Assembly (NCBI GenBank): GCA_036244855.1 | Contig: BQKZ01000013.1 | Span: forward strand, 96,909-160,908 | Reading direction: 5' to 3' | Length of the DNA stretch: 64,000 nt | Origin: Temnopleurus reevesii | Lineage: Eukaryota > Echinodermata > Echinoidea > Temnopleuroida > Temnopleuridae | Part shown: piece after piece, positions 37,461-49,777 of the stretch | How positions within the stretch are numbered: position 1 is the stretch's first letter | How the letters are laid out: every line of letters starts with the position of its first letter | Translations under genes and position numbers: made by a program | The notes under the pieces: generated by a model | What the model was told of the DNA's origin: nothing | Seen by the model: the letters and a program-made list of their open reading frames with translations, nothing else | The model's database searches: none

Positions 37461-37499
37461 GGGGGGAGGGGGGCGGGGGTAGAAAAAGTGTGCAAACAT

Positions 37500-37809
37500 A
37501 GTGACAACACTTAGAAATTGTCACCCATATCCCCTCCACTTTCGATCCCTACTATTTTCAAGACGTTAGGTGATGCATGTTATCCTTGAAGATTATTGCA
37601 TTTATTTGCTACAAAAAATAATGGGCAGAAGAGAAGTCATTATGTTGGACAAAACATGCTTTTATTGTATCAATGAAGGATATACATTTAGAAATATGAA
37701 AAATTTCCTTTCCCACCAAGTGTCATTACCGTACTCGTCATGTTTTCAATGGAACCTCACATTCCTGGCCGCTTTTATATGTTCCCTTTTTAGACACATG
37801 CAAACGGGC

Positions 37810-37855
<46 letters not shown>

Positions 37856-39780
37856 AAGACCCATGTTGAGCATTTACAATATATGAGGAAGATATTATTA
37901 TTACAAAAGTATACTCGAACCCTTAAAGCGGCTGATGATTACTAAAACGTTGATCTTTAACATTGCAAAAACACACCAACACGCACATGCACACGCACCA
38001 ACACGCATATGCACACGCACATGTGCGCCTGCATAAAACAGAAACCTAATTTACATGAAAATGTACCGCCTTTATATATACCAGCATGCAAAAGAACAGT
38101 CATAATTATGAATAATCTATATTTAGATATATTTTTTTATAATGACTTTGTGGTGTCAATTTTTTTTACAGAGCATTAAAAATGATGTGTATACCTTAAA
38201 AAAAACAATACCATAGGAATGTAATTTCCATGGAAATATTCAAAGTAAACAGTGAAACCAGAGCCAGTAAGATTTAACAGGAGCGTTTGCCGACGAGATA
38301 TTTCTTGAATGATATTTGGAATGTCAATAAAGTACATCTTCAAGATAGTCAGTTCAAAATGCTTTTGGCCAATTTCTGACATTTGTTATTTATCATTTCT
38401 CAGAAATTGATTCAGCTTCCGTAGTTAGCCTTTGATCATCGCAATGAATTTGGTTTTATATTGGGCTTCTTTAATATCCCTCAGAGAATATGAAATTCTA
38501 TTAACGTAATCTTAAGGCTGAGTCACACTTTTGTGTTTTTACCCTGCGTCGACCCAGCATTTTTGCCAATTAAAAGTGCTTTTCGTGAGCAATATACGCG
38601 GATCAGACGGTGGAATGACGTACGGCTTCCGCTCCATTAAATGCAATCCGAAACATTAATGTTACTTAATTATCTTATCTGTGAAAGTAACTATGACTTT
38701 TTTAAAGTCATGCATAAGTGAGCACACAAGATATGGAAAATGTCACGTTTTAAAAGTCACGACGGTCTTTTTTGAGAAAGAAAATCAGTTAAAATCTCCT
38801 ATATATGCACATTTCAATCGCTGTCTTGTTAAGTTGTCAATGACCAGCTTTTATCTCATACCTATATGTATTTTTGAATTTTTATGGTCAATTTCAAGAA
38901 AATAAGTTTTATGACAAAATAAAACTGACCATAATTACCGCCATCATAGGCGAATAAATGTTTTTGTTTAATTTGGTCCCGCCAAAGAGTAAAACGCAGT
39001 CAGGATAAGTAAATTTGGCCTAATTAATATTATTACAACAACAACATCAATTCCATGTGTTAAAGAAAAATGAATTATCGATTTCTGTCACAATAAGCTC
39101 GCAAAAATATCTTTGCGAGACTTTGAAAAAGCGATATTTTCCTTTTGATGTATCCTCAATCATACAGAACGTGATAATGATAACTTGCACTAAAAAGAGA
39201 ATTGAATGATATTACTGTCAAGTTTTGTCAAAGGATACCTCTCCGTTATAAAGTTAAGCTACTTTAGAAAGGTTTATTTACTTTTTAGGTTGAGTGTATT
39301 TTGTATTTGATTACTTACCAGTTTCAAAGATTTAAGTTCCATTTCAATTTATCTAAGATTTCCAAAAGCTTTCTTCTGATTTCCTCCTCTTCCCTTGGAA
39401 AAGCTGTTGAATATTGTGTGTTTTTATGTAAGAGTAGTTTGGCTGCATTCCTGCAAGATATAAGAAGAAAATGAAATGATAAGAACCTTGACGTATATTA
39501 AAGATACAGTAAATAAAGCAGATTACTTTATTTTATATGTGAATCAATTTTGTGAGAGTAGTGAAAGTTCTACCCAAGTCAAAACAGCTTCACAAAGAAT
39601 TCCCCTACTTTCATAAAAACAAAAAAAAGATGGCTGCTTGATATAGCGTTGGATCATAAGGATGGTTTATAACCCGGGGGGGAGGGGGTCTTAGAGATTC
39701 TTCAGCATATATTGAACTCAACGCGTCTGTGGTTGTTTCAGGAATTTCTTGAAATATGAAAGATTGCACTGAACATTTTC
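37500..39780. other. Intergenic DNA with CA tracts
   Basis: No gene is recognised. A perfect (CA)n run of about 22 units lies at 37810-37853, and a CA-rich stretch with CACGCACATG and CACGCACCAA units at 37971-38031. Confidence 0.7.
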
Positions 39781-39781
39781 T

Positions 39782-40110
39782 TGGATACACTTAATAATAA
39801 TAATAACAATACTAATAATATGCAGTTCTTTTGTAGCGCATAACCCATAGCCATACCGTAGCATGTCCATATGCGCTTACAGAGCAGAAAAGGAAATAAC
39901 AGAATGGAGAGTGGAGAATATAGATCTGCTTTAAAAAGCAAGAAAACAACGTACATCTGATATTGTGCACTGGACTCATGTACATGCAAATTATTTGTTA
40001 AATAAAAGCATAGCCTTATACTTATCTAAATCAGAAATATTTCTCAGGTAATTTGGGACTGAGTTCCATAGAATCGAGGCTGCATGTATGAAAGAGCGTT
40101 CACCATAAGG
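39782..40110. repeat. Dispersed retroposon-like repeat with (AAT)n end
   Basis: An (AAT)n run at about 39792-39820 precedes TAGCGCATA...ATATGCGCTTACAGAGCAG. About 170 bases later comes GGGACTGAGTTCCATAGAATC and GAAAGAGCGTTCACC. The layout of AAT run, GCGC pair and AGTTCCATAG block is one I associate with abundant marine invertebrate repeats. It is related to 7804-7932 through the GCGC core. The boundaries are approximate. Confidence 0.5.
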
Positions 40111-40474
40111 TTTTTTTTTATCGAAGGAACTACAAACAGATTTTGTGTGCTTTATTAAAGATTAAAATTTAGGAATGATTGATGAAAGAAGAGTAGAAAA
40201 AACGAGCATTACTGCAAAATTGGACGATATTATATTTCTAATAAGATTTCGCCATGGTAATTGTTTAAAATACAATAAAATTCGGCTGAAACCCAACATT
40301 TCGTTGCAATTCTGCAGCCAGCAACTTTGCTGTAACTTTTACAAATTCATTTTAAAGTACACAGTTAGAAAATGGGTCTTGCAACAATGGGGAAATCGTT
40401 TTGTGTGCAATATGAATATTACACATTTTCCTGGGGTAAAATATTTTACAAGATATTCTTAAACATGTGGCATC

Positions 40475-40551
40475 TGTGGGATTATGACCCACGTCGCGAC
40501 ATGAGGGATCATATCATTCCAAACCAAACGCTCTACCAAATGAGCCAGTCG
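40475..40551 (-). repeat. tRNA-like SINE head
   Basis: On the minus strand GCGACTGGCTCATTTGGTAG has a near-canonical A-box (TGGCTCATTTGG). GTGGGTCATAATCCCAC forms a T-arm-like 5-bp stem with a decayed B-box loop. The anticodon arm does not fold convincingly, so this is a tRNA-derived repeat or pseudogene and not a working tRNA. Confidence 0.55.
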
Positions 40552-40779
40552 CTGCTTTCGACCAATGGAAGGATTCCTGAAAGAAATGATATACGGTGGA
40601 CTTCGTATCCGTGAACCATAGAAGTGAATTTCACGTCTGCCCGACAAGAGAGACGACAATCCAAAGAAAACATTAAAAAAAATATCAGCTTAAGGTTTAC
40701 AAAAGGTCAGATGTCCTAATGTCCATTGATCAATAATGTGATCCTTTATGCTTTGACAACTGCCGTGTTTTAGATTATT

Positions 40780-40924
40780 TTGGAAAATATTGCACCTTTT
40801 TAAAACAGTGTAATATTGGACATTTATGAAAAGAGTCGAATATCAAACTCCTGGAAGGCGGTAAGAATCGAACCCAGGGCCTTCTGAAGAGTAGATATAG
40901 GCACTTTACCACTAGACCTCCCAG
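40780..40924 (-). mobile_element. tRNA-headed repeat with GGTGCAATATT body
   Basis: On the minus strand, 40924-40851 is 74 bases with a complete 7-bp acceptor stem (CTGGGAG with CTTCCAG, one wobble), D-arm-like CTAGTGGTAAAG and a T-loop GGGTTCGATTC. The body follows with AATATTACACTG and AAAGGTGCAATATTTTCC. The anticodon arm is not canonical. It belongs with similar head-plus-GTGCAAT arrangements near 49.9, 59.8 and 63.1 kb. Confidence 0.6.
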
Positions 40925-41040
40925 AAACTCGATAATTATGACGTAAGTATCAATTGAATTTTATGTTTGGGAGGTTTAGATCGAAGTAATTCCTGCCGAG
41001 TAAATACCTAAGCATGCCTTTGAATTTTTTTATCAGCATC

Positions 41041-41362
41041 TCCGACATGTAATGTCAATCAGTGTTTACCCACGTTGGGTAAAGGCATGAATTCAATTGT
41101 TATTTTCCTAATACTAGTACTTTTACTACTATACGAATCAAACCCGGTACTATAATCGAGCTTCTCGGTGGTTTAGTGGTAAGCCGCCTGTCTCGTCATC
41201 AGGAGATCGTGGGTTCGATTCCCAACCCGAGTATTCATGTGATCTCCTTCAATTCACCTCGGAACGACTATGTCAATCAATGTTTATCCATGTTGGAATG
41301 TTGGGATAAAGCAAGAATTTCTTCATTTTCTTATCTTCCTAAAGCAAAAATCATTCAGTTGA
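41041..41362 (+). mobile_element. tRNA-derived SINE, tandem (dimer-like) copy
   Basis: A first body (GTCAATCAGTGTTTACCCACG, ending GAATTCAATTG) is followed by a full unit. The unit has TACTATACGAATCAAACCCGG, a head with A-box TGGTTTAGTGG (41169-41179) and B-box GGTTCGATTCC (41212-41222), a body with CACCTCGGAACGACTATGTC and TTTATCCATGTTGG, and an end AAAAATCATTCAGTTGA. The body carries a small internal duplication of ATGTTGG. This is the cleanest head of the family seen at 9.8 and 18.9 kb. Confidence 0.75.
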
Positions 41363-41369
41363 TGGTTAA

Positions 41370-41900
41370 ACGAAGATAAACTGATTTAATGATTACAGAT
41401 GAAACTGACTATGGCTTTTAAGCCAATAAAAGTGAACCTCTTATCAGATAGAACATCATATAGGTAGATATTTTTACGAAACAAAGTGCTACGCAAAACT
41501 TCAATCTTAGCTATTTGAAGCGGGTTATAACATCCAATTCCTTCCGCAGAAATACCACTTAAGTGCTCTTCTTGGGTGAAATAATCAAACGCTTGAAGAC
41601 ATTCGTGAACAAAACCAAATCATCTCAAAACAATTTTGACTGCCTGCAATTATCTTGACATCTTTAAAACAACCAATATAGGTATGAAATCATTAACAAA
41701 TAACGATTTATACTATACTCAAAGAGTAAAGTTAGATAGCTTTGAAAAAGTAGTTTCGATCCATTGGTTTGGCTCTTGGGGTTACGTCAGCTATATAGGT
41801 CATCTTGGGTGCAAGATGTTGGGAGGAGTGGGCAGACAAGGAGATGTTGCATGTTCTGACCCCCCCCCCCCCTCCACACATACACACACATACATGTTGC
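41370..41900. other. Intergenic DNA ending in C and CA tracts
   Basis: No gene is recognised. About 12 C lie at 41860-41872, followed by a CACACATACA-type stretch to 41898. Confidence 0.6.
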
Positions 41901-41904
41901 TATT

Positions 41905-42190
41905 CTCCATTCTGTCAGGGTTATTTTGCATCGGCCGACAAAAGTTCTCAGTCGATTATGGTAAGATCAGAATGGTCATGCTTCCCTAACGCCACCGTTG
42001 CCACATAGATTGGTGTAGATGTTGAACAATAATGGGGCTAGCACACTACCTTGAGGAAGTCCGTTATTCTTTAGCCTACATTTCCTCATACCGCAATTGA
42101 AGTGTATGGAATATTTGTGATTTGATAGCATATTTCAGATCAGCTGAGTGAACTTGAAATCCGACGAGTGAATAAAGTGGTATGGGTTTC
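41905..42190 (-). mobile_element. LINE reverse-transcriptase core fragment
   Basis: On the minus strand (about 42135 to 42008) one frame reads YSIHFNCGMRKCRLK followed by NNGLPQGSVLAPLLFNIY. GLPQGSVLAP-LFN-Y is the hallmark motif just before the catalytic YADD box of jockey/CR1-type LINE reverse transcriptases. The frame is interrupted by TGA at about 42138. The expected YADD region (near 41930-41945, RTFVGRCK in one frame) lacks the two aspartates and appears frameshifted. This is an inactive internal fragment with no ends visible. Confidence 0.8.
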
Positions 42191-42199
42191 TCATCAAAG

Positions 42200-45100
42200 C
42201 AAACGACTTAGGCTTGTCGACATCATGAACGGATTGCCGATTATCAATGTTTACTCGAGAGTACATTGAAATATGAAACGAGCAATAAATTCATAGAATT
42301 TGGATCGTTACATTTTTAACCATAGATTTAAATTCTTCGCTTGGCACTGTCTTCAAAATATATTAATATGGAATTTTCACATTTCATACTACCAGTGACA
42401 ACTGTAATAATATATGTATATATGGTAAACATAGAGACAAAAAAAAAAGGTTAAAAAGTACAAGTGCTGTTAAGAAAAGGACAGGAAGGGAGGCAAAATC
42501 TAAATAAAACCATTTAAAAGAGTGTAACATGTAATGATGATAGCCTATAGTACCAGAAAACATGTTAGTTCGCTCTGAGGGTTTGTAATAATTGATAGCA
42601 CCGTGCCCATGTTGTTTCTCTATTGCAATTTATTTGATAACTGAAATCAATATATGTAATTCATTTCTACTCGCTTCACACATCCTCAACACTTTACTAT
42701 TTCCCGCAACACGATCTCCCATAAATACCCGTGTCAGACATGATCAATCTGCGCTCTGGACTGCTAGTACTGTAGCGACACTTCTCTTTTATTCAAAACT
42801 TCTGACCTCAGGCGTTTTGCAATATCACCGTTCAGAAAAATGACTTTGTATGATAGATGGAAACTTCTATCAGCTAACAAAGAAAGACGGATGAACGGTA
42901 GAGATGAACAATAACGCTAGCCGCCTACAGAATGCAACCGCTCGGCCCGCTTCATGTTCTTGAAAACCATGGCCTTAAGCTCTTCGATTTACCTGTATTC
43001 TCTTGAGGGCGTTAAAGGAAAGACCACTCACATTTGGCTCCTTGCATCCGATTCGAAGAGCTTGTATTCTGGCAATGCTACGGGTATCCTTGGTAATTGA
43101 ATGATGCGCATTCAGGTAATGGGAGAATATCGTTAATTAGACATATTGCACAAGGCTGCTGCTATAGGAATTGTCTTTGCATAACTAATATAAATCAATA
43201 AATATTTTTGACCTAAATATTCAGAATTGAATGGTAAACACCTTCAAATAAATATTTTCTTTGTTACTTTTCTTTTACCATGACAATTCGTTTCAATGGA
43301 TGAATATTTCGAATTCGGTTGAATTTTATTTTGGTAATATTACACGGGCTCGTTCTTGTTTTTGTGTTTTTGGATTTTTTTTTAACATTCGAAATAAATG
43401 CAAAGTTTTATTTCGATCAACATCAGAACCTGAAATCACAGCATTGTCTAATCCCATTTTAAGATATTTTTACAGCTATTTTAAAATTTAAAGCTGCGAA
43501 TTTCAATCTAATACCCCTAAAAAGTGCCTAAAAATTCCAATCGATTCGACTCATCTCTAAAGTTCGTTCTGTCCGGTAAAGATTTGTGGAATTATGATAT
43601 CTTCTGCCAGTATGATTTGATTATCGACTAAACCTGCACTCCTCTTCCGTCTAACGTTGCAGAGGAGGCTGGTCGCTAAGTTGTATTACTTTGAATACAA
43701 CTGGGGAAATAAGCACAGTGTGGAAATAAGCACAATATTCAGGCTTTTCTACATGCACTGGTAAAACAACGTATATGTGTTGAATCTAATATACTAATTC
43801 ATACTAAGAACTTGCTTAAGCAGATAACAACAAAGAAAGACGTATATAATCATATGATTAATCATCGCATGCCCATCGTGTCATGAATTGATAGTGAAAG
43901 GTGTGACTTGTGTTATATCCAAACTTCATTACTTGTATTAACCTTCAGTTAAACACATCGTAATACCTCAAATCAAAATATTGAATTTTCCATTATCATA
44001 TTTGAATCTTACTGTAACTAAGTAAGTAATGTAAATATTATGTGACATGTCGAAGGACTATGTTTTTACATTACAAAACGATTCAACTTCTAAAGAAATT
44101 TATAATGTTTTCTACAAGACTAAAGAACGATTTTTTTTTTCATTTGAATATGCTCGTGAGCTGTGTTCCTTTTATATTTACAAAATGTATAAGTTTGAAT
44201 GAAATGTATCAAAGTAATGCAACTTGACATTTCATAATTCCATCAATCGTGCAGGGGGAACGTAAAATCAATTTCTAGTAATTCCCATGTACAATATTCT
44301 TGAATTAATCAATAACAATTTATCTAATTTGATTTTTAGATATTACTGGACATCTAAATGTTAATTGAATATGCTTCATAATTCAAGGAAACCATCAAAC
44401 TTAAAATGCATTGTTTGTTTTCATGCTGAACTGCTGAAAGTGATGTTTTCATATTCGAGTACAACAGAGTATAAAGACCGGTCTTGGTTCTCACACTATC
44501 CCGGCTAGCAGGTTCTTTTGTCCCGGGTGAAACTGGATCCGCCAACAGATTTGTTTTCTTTTGTCTACAGGTCCACTTATGCCTGGAACAAAACATTCAA
44601 CTCTATCTAATAGGACGAAAGTGAAATAGAAAATATTAAGGACGGAAAGACATGTATTTGAGAGATTGATGTGTATACAGGTGCAGGCGGCATGTAGCTG
44701 GAATGTTTACCTGCCATTTAACAGCGTTGAAATGAATTTGAAGCACGTGTAGGGGAGCGAAGGACAATTACTGGAGTAAGAGATGATTAGATTATTGGTC
44801 TACCAGCATATATGTGCTCGCTCTAACCCTCTCGCATGATTGGTGATGATGATGCTCCTCTCAGGATAATCCCAATTAACGGAGAAATATGTCGATACAA
44901 AACATGAACTAGTTATTGATCCAGGTTATTTTAAGCTGACGGGATTGTGTGGGGATTCTCAAGGGGATTCTAATATACTGACATTTTATGCATGTTTAAG
45001 TTCATGTTTATGAGTTCGTATACGAGGTAAAGCATTAATTACATTTCTTTTACAATGGATGATAGATTACATCCCGATGCGACTGTGATGATATAAAATA

Positions 45101-46985
45101 TAGTCTATATAAATATGTGAACAGGTCAATTACTAAGACATCATGAATGATGCGTAATAATTATACTAAATAATAGTCCCTCTCAACAAAACAATAATGA
45201 ATATTCTTTCACTTTCAACCAATTGTCAGATAAACCTCAAACGACTCTTAAAACCATTGAAAACATTTGAAGCCTTGAGATGTCGCCCATTATTTATAAC
45301 ATCACACCAATGAACATAGAAATACTAAGAATAATAAAATATTCATGTCCTTTCCGATATTGCTATTTACTTGATCCCTGAGAGCATACATGGCCTGTGA
45401 CATTGCGGGCGGAGTGGGCTTGTCAGACAAGGTTATGTATATTTGCAATCGCACCTTTCTTCCACCTGTTTAACCTATTTAACTTGGCAGTGCAGTTATT
45501 GGCTTCCTCAAAAAAAAAATATTGGCACCGTTATTAGTAATGGTGTTGGACATCATTTCACATCACTCATTAAGTGCAAATATACCTAGCGTGCGTCTAC
45601 CGGTAACCTCATAGTATTGGACTTATCAAGTCAAATAAAGAGTTCGGGCCATGACATTTTGGATTGCTCAAAAAGACCGGTGGTTACATGCTAGTATTGG
45701 TCAAATCTAAACTTATGTTGAAATAGGAATTTGAAAGTGTCCACAAACTAGTTGTATTATTATTTGTAAAACAATCATTTTGTATCTATGTTACTTAATG
45801 AATTTCTGCTTTTGATTAGTTTGATTTTTGTATATGCAGCTGATTCCGGGTTTTATTTATTATTTTTACCAACCAATCAACCAGCCAACCATATAAACCT
45901 GAACATGAGTCGAGTAATGAACTTGACGAAATAATGCGGAATAAAATTATAGTATTAAAAAAAATACGTCGCCTTGTTTTACCATGCTTGCCCTCAAGTA
46001 ACATAATTCAATATACGTTCTTGCAAAAACGTGTTTAGGTTAGGGAACTAGATAATACTTATTTTATGTGTTTAAAGTTGTCAGAGTCACTCTCAGACAA
46101 ACGAGTCCCTCTCGAGCTATTTTCACATATTCTGAACGTTTTCAGAAAATGCAGCACTCTGTCCAAGTGGTCCTTGAAAGGCCAGAAAACTGTTGCACAA
46201 ATTCAAACAGCTGCCCTCCAAAGATTGCATCATTGCTACTGACTTTTCGTTGTCTCTTAAAATATTAATCTAAAATAAAATGGGCAGTTGGGAATAGTCA
46301 AATCAGAGAAGTCTCTTTCATCGAAAGATTGCCTGAGGTAATTTCAAAATGTCATTCTGTCAATAGAACACAATCTTTGATTGATGCCACAAAGAAAATG
46401 AAAATGATACTTCTAATGCAAAAAAAGTCTATTTGCATACAAGTAATCGTACTCTCGTACACCTCTCTGATATATATTGCCACTGAACTTTACAATGGAA
46501 GTTTGATGAGGAAAACAATATTTTCATTTTTGGGGAAAAGGAGGAGATGCCTATATGTATTGATGTGTAAAATCCAAATAGTGATTGCAGTGTTTGTGTT
46601 TTTATGCGAGTTCAAATTCAACACAAATTATTTTCTCCAGCCTTTAGTGACATTTATAATATGTTGACATAGTAATTTGATAGGAATCGTATTTCAATGA
46701 GCTGTAACGCGATAGGTGAGTCTAGTATATTCATATCTACCTGAGATCAGGGTTGTTGATTGCGTAGGTGTATGTCACACTCGCTCTATAGAATGAATAC
46801 CAGTTAGACAGGATCGCATCGACAAGGTTATTCCTTCTTGTATTCCAAATCAATGAAGCCTTTTAGAGATATTCTGTAAAATGCACACGTCTGGAGGATG
46901 TGAGTGTATATTGACTCGCTAGACAGTGAATTTGTCAAGTTGTCAACAGTTCGTGCGACGGACAGAATACTAAAGTCTCAAAGAA
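42200..46985. other. Long featureless intergenic tract
   Basis: No gene or repeat is recognised across about 4.8 kb. The frames are short, and no splice-flanked coding block stands out. Confidence 0.5.
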
Positions 46986-46990
46986 AAATG

Positions 46991-47275
46991 GTATTTTGAG
47001 GAATTTAATCTTAAAATGTGTCTGTACATAAATTGACATCTCCGCGCTTTATACCATATGTCCCCCCCAAAAAATGACAACGGGGCTTTCAGGATTGATA
47101 ACTTTTGAAAATGAATATGAAACAGTGATATCCGCAGATTCANGTATTTTGAGGAATTTAATCTTAAAATGTGTCTGTACATACATTGACATCTCCGCGC
47201 TTTATACCATATGTCCCCCCCAAAAAATGACAACGGGGCTTTCAGGATTGATAACTTTTGAAAATGAATATGAAA
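46991..47275. repeat. Direct duplication across a one-base gap at 47143
   Basis: 46991-47122 and 47144-47275 are near-identical (one mismatch seen), both running from GTATTTTGAGGAATTTAATC to AAAATGAATATGAAA. Between the end of the first copy and the N lie 20 bases, CAGTGATATCCGCAGATTCA, that do not continue the second copy but match 56671-56690. The pattern fits two contig ends placed side by side, not a biological tandem repeat. Confidence 0.9.
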
Positions 47276-47837
47276 ATAGATGCGGTTTGGCATGTCAAAT
47301 ATATAACTATTCATCTATATTTGCTGAAAATTTCATGAGATTTGCTTGAGTGGTTACAAAGAAATGAAGCTTTTTGTATCGGATGTCATAATTCCGTTCT
47401 GCACAAGTTTGTTAGGATAGAGACGTGCGATGCACAATGGTTATTTAAACTTCCCACGACTCATTGCTCAAAAGGAATGTTACTGCTTAATAATGCCATT
47501 CAAATAATTCATGACAAGCGAGGATATTCAATTTACATATAAAAGCCCCAAAACAAAAACAGTAACATTCATTTTGACCAGTGAAACATTGGAAGTTAAA
47601 GTAACCATTGTGCTTTACACGTCTCCGTCCTCACAAACTTGTGCAGAACGGAATTATGACATCCGCTACAAAAAGCTTCATTTCTTTGTAACCACTGAAG
47701 CAAATCTCCTGAAATTTTTACCAGATATAGATGAATAGTTATATGTTTGACATGCTAAACCGCATTTATTTTCCTTTTCATTTTCAAAAGTTATTCATCC
47801 TGAAAGCCCCGTTGTCAATTTTTTTTAGGACATATGG
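47207..47837. mobile_element. Foldback element, 631 bp, with arms of about 290 bp
   Basis: The left end CCATATGTCC and right end GGACATATGG are each flanked by TA (47205-47206 and 47838-47839). The arms stay alignable almost to the middle: GACAACGGGGCTTTCAGGAT, GATTTGCTTGAGTGGTTACA and CATAATTCCGTTCTGCACAA on the left reappear reverse-complemented on the right with few changes, leaving about 60 bases of loop (around 47493-47552). It is non-coding. A partial second copy of the left arm lies across the gap at 47143. TA flanks suggest a Tc1/mariner-type target, but the family is unknown. Confidence 0.85.
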
Positions 47838-47839
47838 TA

Positions 47840-48540
47840 GATTAAAAAAAAACATGGAATACTTCTGACTAATTCATTGCAACATTTTACTTTCTACCAC
47901 AACGAAAATAAAAAGAAAGACCTCAGAAATTAAACAGATAAGCTGACAAAAAAGGAAGAAAATCTCGTTAAAATCATTATTAACGAACATGGGACAAGAA
48001 TGTGCTGTAGAATTAAAAATGAATTCATACATGACTACAGATATTCATGCGCAAGATTACACAGGTTGGAGCAATAGAAAATAGCGATATCCCTTTGAAG
48101 TCGAAACGTGTTGGAAATAAGTCTGCCCATGAATAATGGAAATGTGTGGGGGATGATAAGATGCCGGTTCCTGCCTAACTGTTTTCATTCATTCTTAACG
48201 CTCCAAGGCTTGACACGAGTGTACTATCAATGTACATCTAGATTGGTCAAGCGACAAATTAGGGGAGTCGTAGAAACGCTCCTAACAATTTCTCGCTGCA
48301 TTAATCGAGCGTGTCAGGTCCCACTCTTAGGGAGTGAATGAAAGATGAGAATTTTCGAGCTGAGATATCAAATACCATTCCCAGAGGTGGCAGATAGTTA
48401 ACGCCAGGCAGATGAACACTGGTATTTTCACGGTGAGCAGAGCAAAGGTGAAGGCCTGGGGTAATGCAGTGTGGAGTAAAGAGGACCACATCCACGTATG
48501 ATCATAGTCTCTTATGAATAGACTTCTTCATGCTTTCCAC
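47840..48540. other. Gene-free intergenic DNA
   Basis: Nothing is recognised. Confidence 0.55.
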
Positions 48541-48568
48541 TTATGTACATTTGTGGAGGTTTGTGGGA

Positions 48569-48735
48569 GTGTGTGTGTGTGTGTGTGTGTGTGTGTTTAT
48601 GTGTAAGGATGTGGGAGAGTGTGCTTGTTTGCGTGTAAGTGAGGGTGTGTTTTGTGCATATTTGAATGTATGTTTATGTGCATGAATGTGTTAAGGGTTG
48701 GGGTTGGTTTGTTTACGTTTATGTTTGGGGTTGTT

Positions 48736-48784
<49 letters not shown>

Positions 48785-48905
48785 ATTCATGTATGCGTGT
48801 ACAACATACACGTGTGTTTGCGTGTATATGTGTGTGTGCGTGTGTGTGTAGGTGTGTATGGGTTTTTTGCACGCCGTGTGCACGTGCGTATGTAGATGCA
48901 CACGC
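48569..48905. repeat. Composite (GT)n - (CT)n - TG-rich microsatellite
   Basis: A (GT)n run of about 14 units at 48569-48597, a TG-rich spacer, a pure (CT)n run of about 21 units at 48737-48780, and a TG-rich tail to about 48905. Frames across it on both strands are artefacts. Confidence 0.95.
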
Positions 48906-48909
48906 TGCA

Positions 48910-49775
48910 TATATCATGAGAAAAGTAATCAATAGATCAACCTTTCAATTTCTTTCAAGAGACCAACACTATCATTAAAAATTGCCTAAAATGTAATTGT
49001 CACAAGAGCAATATCGCAAAATATTGCCAAATATGTTTCTGAGCGGCGACAAAAAAAATTGTGTGTTGTGTCTCCATTTATTTAATGAAATCAATTTTCC
49101 TTCTCAAAATTTGGCATCGCAGCTCTTCCAACTATGTATTACTGTGTAGCAAGGACACAAATTATTTACGGTTAAATAAGCGTTACAAATAATTCACTTT
49201 GATGTCACAGCACCAATGATTCAATTTATCATTCGGATTTAATGGGACTAAAGAAGCTAAATATAGAATGATTCCTCTAGAAATTCAGATACTATAAGGT
49301 TAATCTAAGGTGAACGGGATTATATTGATGTATTAAACGTATATATGTATTTTTTTTTATTGTTTCTCCGAATTATATTGTTATCCAAATTAGTAATCCC
49401 GCTTGGGGCTATACCACAGATCCAGTAAATAGCCATCACATATCCAATCTGAAAATGAATATTCCCTTTCTTTTGATTACTAAAATACGTCCATTAAAAA
49501 CAGAGTGGCGTTAATTTCTTTCGGACATTGCATATCCTGGTAATCTAGTTTGATTGAATCAATGGACCACTCTAGGGAATAAATTGTTGATTGATTTTAT
49601 GCTATGCGCGTGGGACGTGGTATATTTTATTGTTATTTTATAGTTTATGTTAATCTTTTTTCTGTATCATTCTGACCAGATAACACTGTATGAACACACA
49701 CCAAGAAAAAGGAGTGACTGAAGACTCACCTTTTCCCACAGTAATCAAATTGTTTTGATTTTTCTTGTTCTGTTA
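48910..49775. other. Gene-free intergenic DNA
   Basis: Nothing is recognised. Confidence 0.55.
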
Positions 49776-49777
49776 GA

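Larger units (their letters stand above)
36181..37499 (-). mobile_element. Decayed LINE 3' end (CR1/jockey-like), split by an assembly gap
   Basis: On the minus strand, a frame from about 37302 to 37039 encodes the C-terminal region that follows the reverse transcriptase in CR1/jockey-type LINEs: FKFANNLLPPSFSNLF, then SIHSYPTRNSRNFH, DLWNPLPENCKSS and SFKSKVKTML before a stop. Upstream coding is frameshifted. Downstream, a 3' UTR of a few hundred bases ends in a (AAACT)n tail at 36181-36214 (AGTTT units on the plus strand), as expected for CR1 tails. The element is 5'-truncated: no endonuclease or catalytic RT motifs are present. A single N at 36932 sits between two near-copies of part of the element. 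Confidence 0.7.

Noticed and set aside
40851..40924. Functional tRNA gene
   Set aside because: The acceptor stem pairs, but no proper anticodon arm or T-stem forms and it is followed by a repeat body.
41161..41233. Functional tRNA gene
   Set aside because: A- and B-boxes are good, but the acceptor stem has mismatches, the sequence continues into a SINE body, and copies with the same flanks occur elsewhere in the window.
48597..48978. Overlapping His/Thr-rich and Ser/Leu-rich frames on both strands
   Set aside because: Translation of GT and CT microsatellites.
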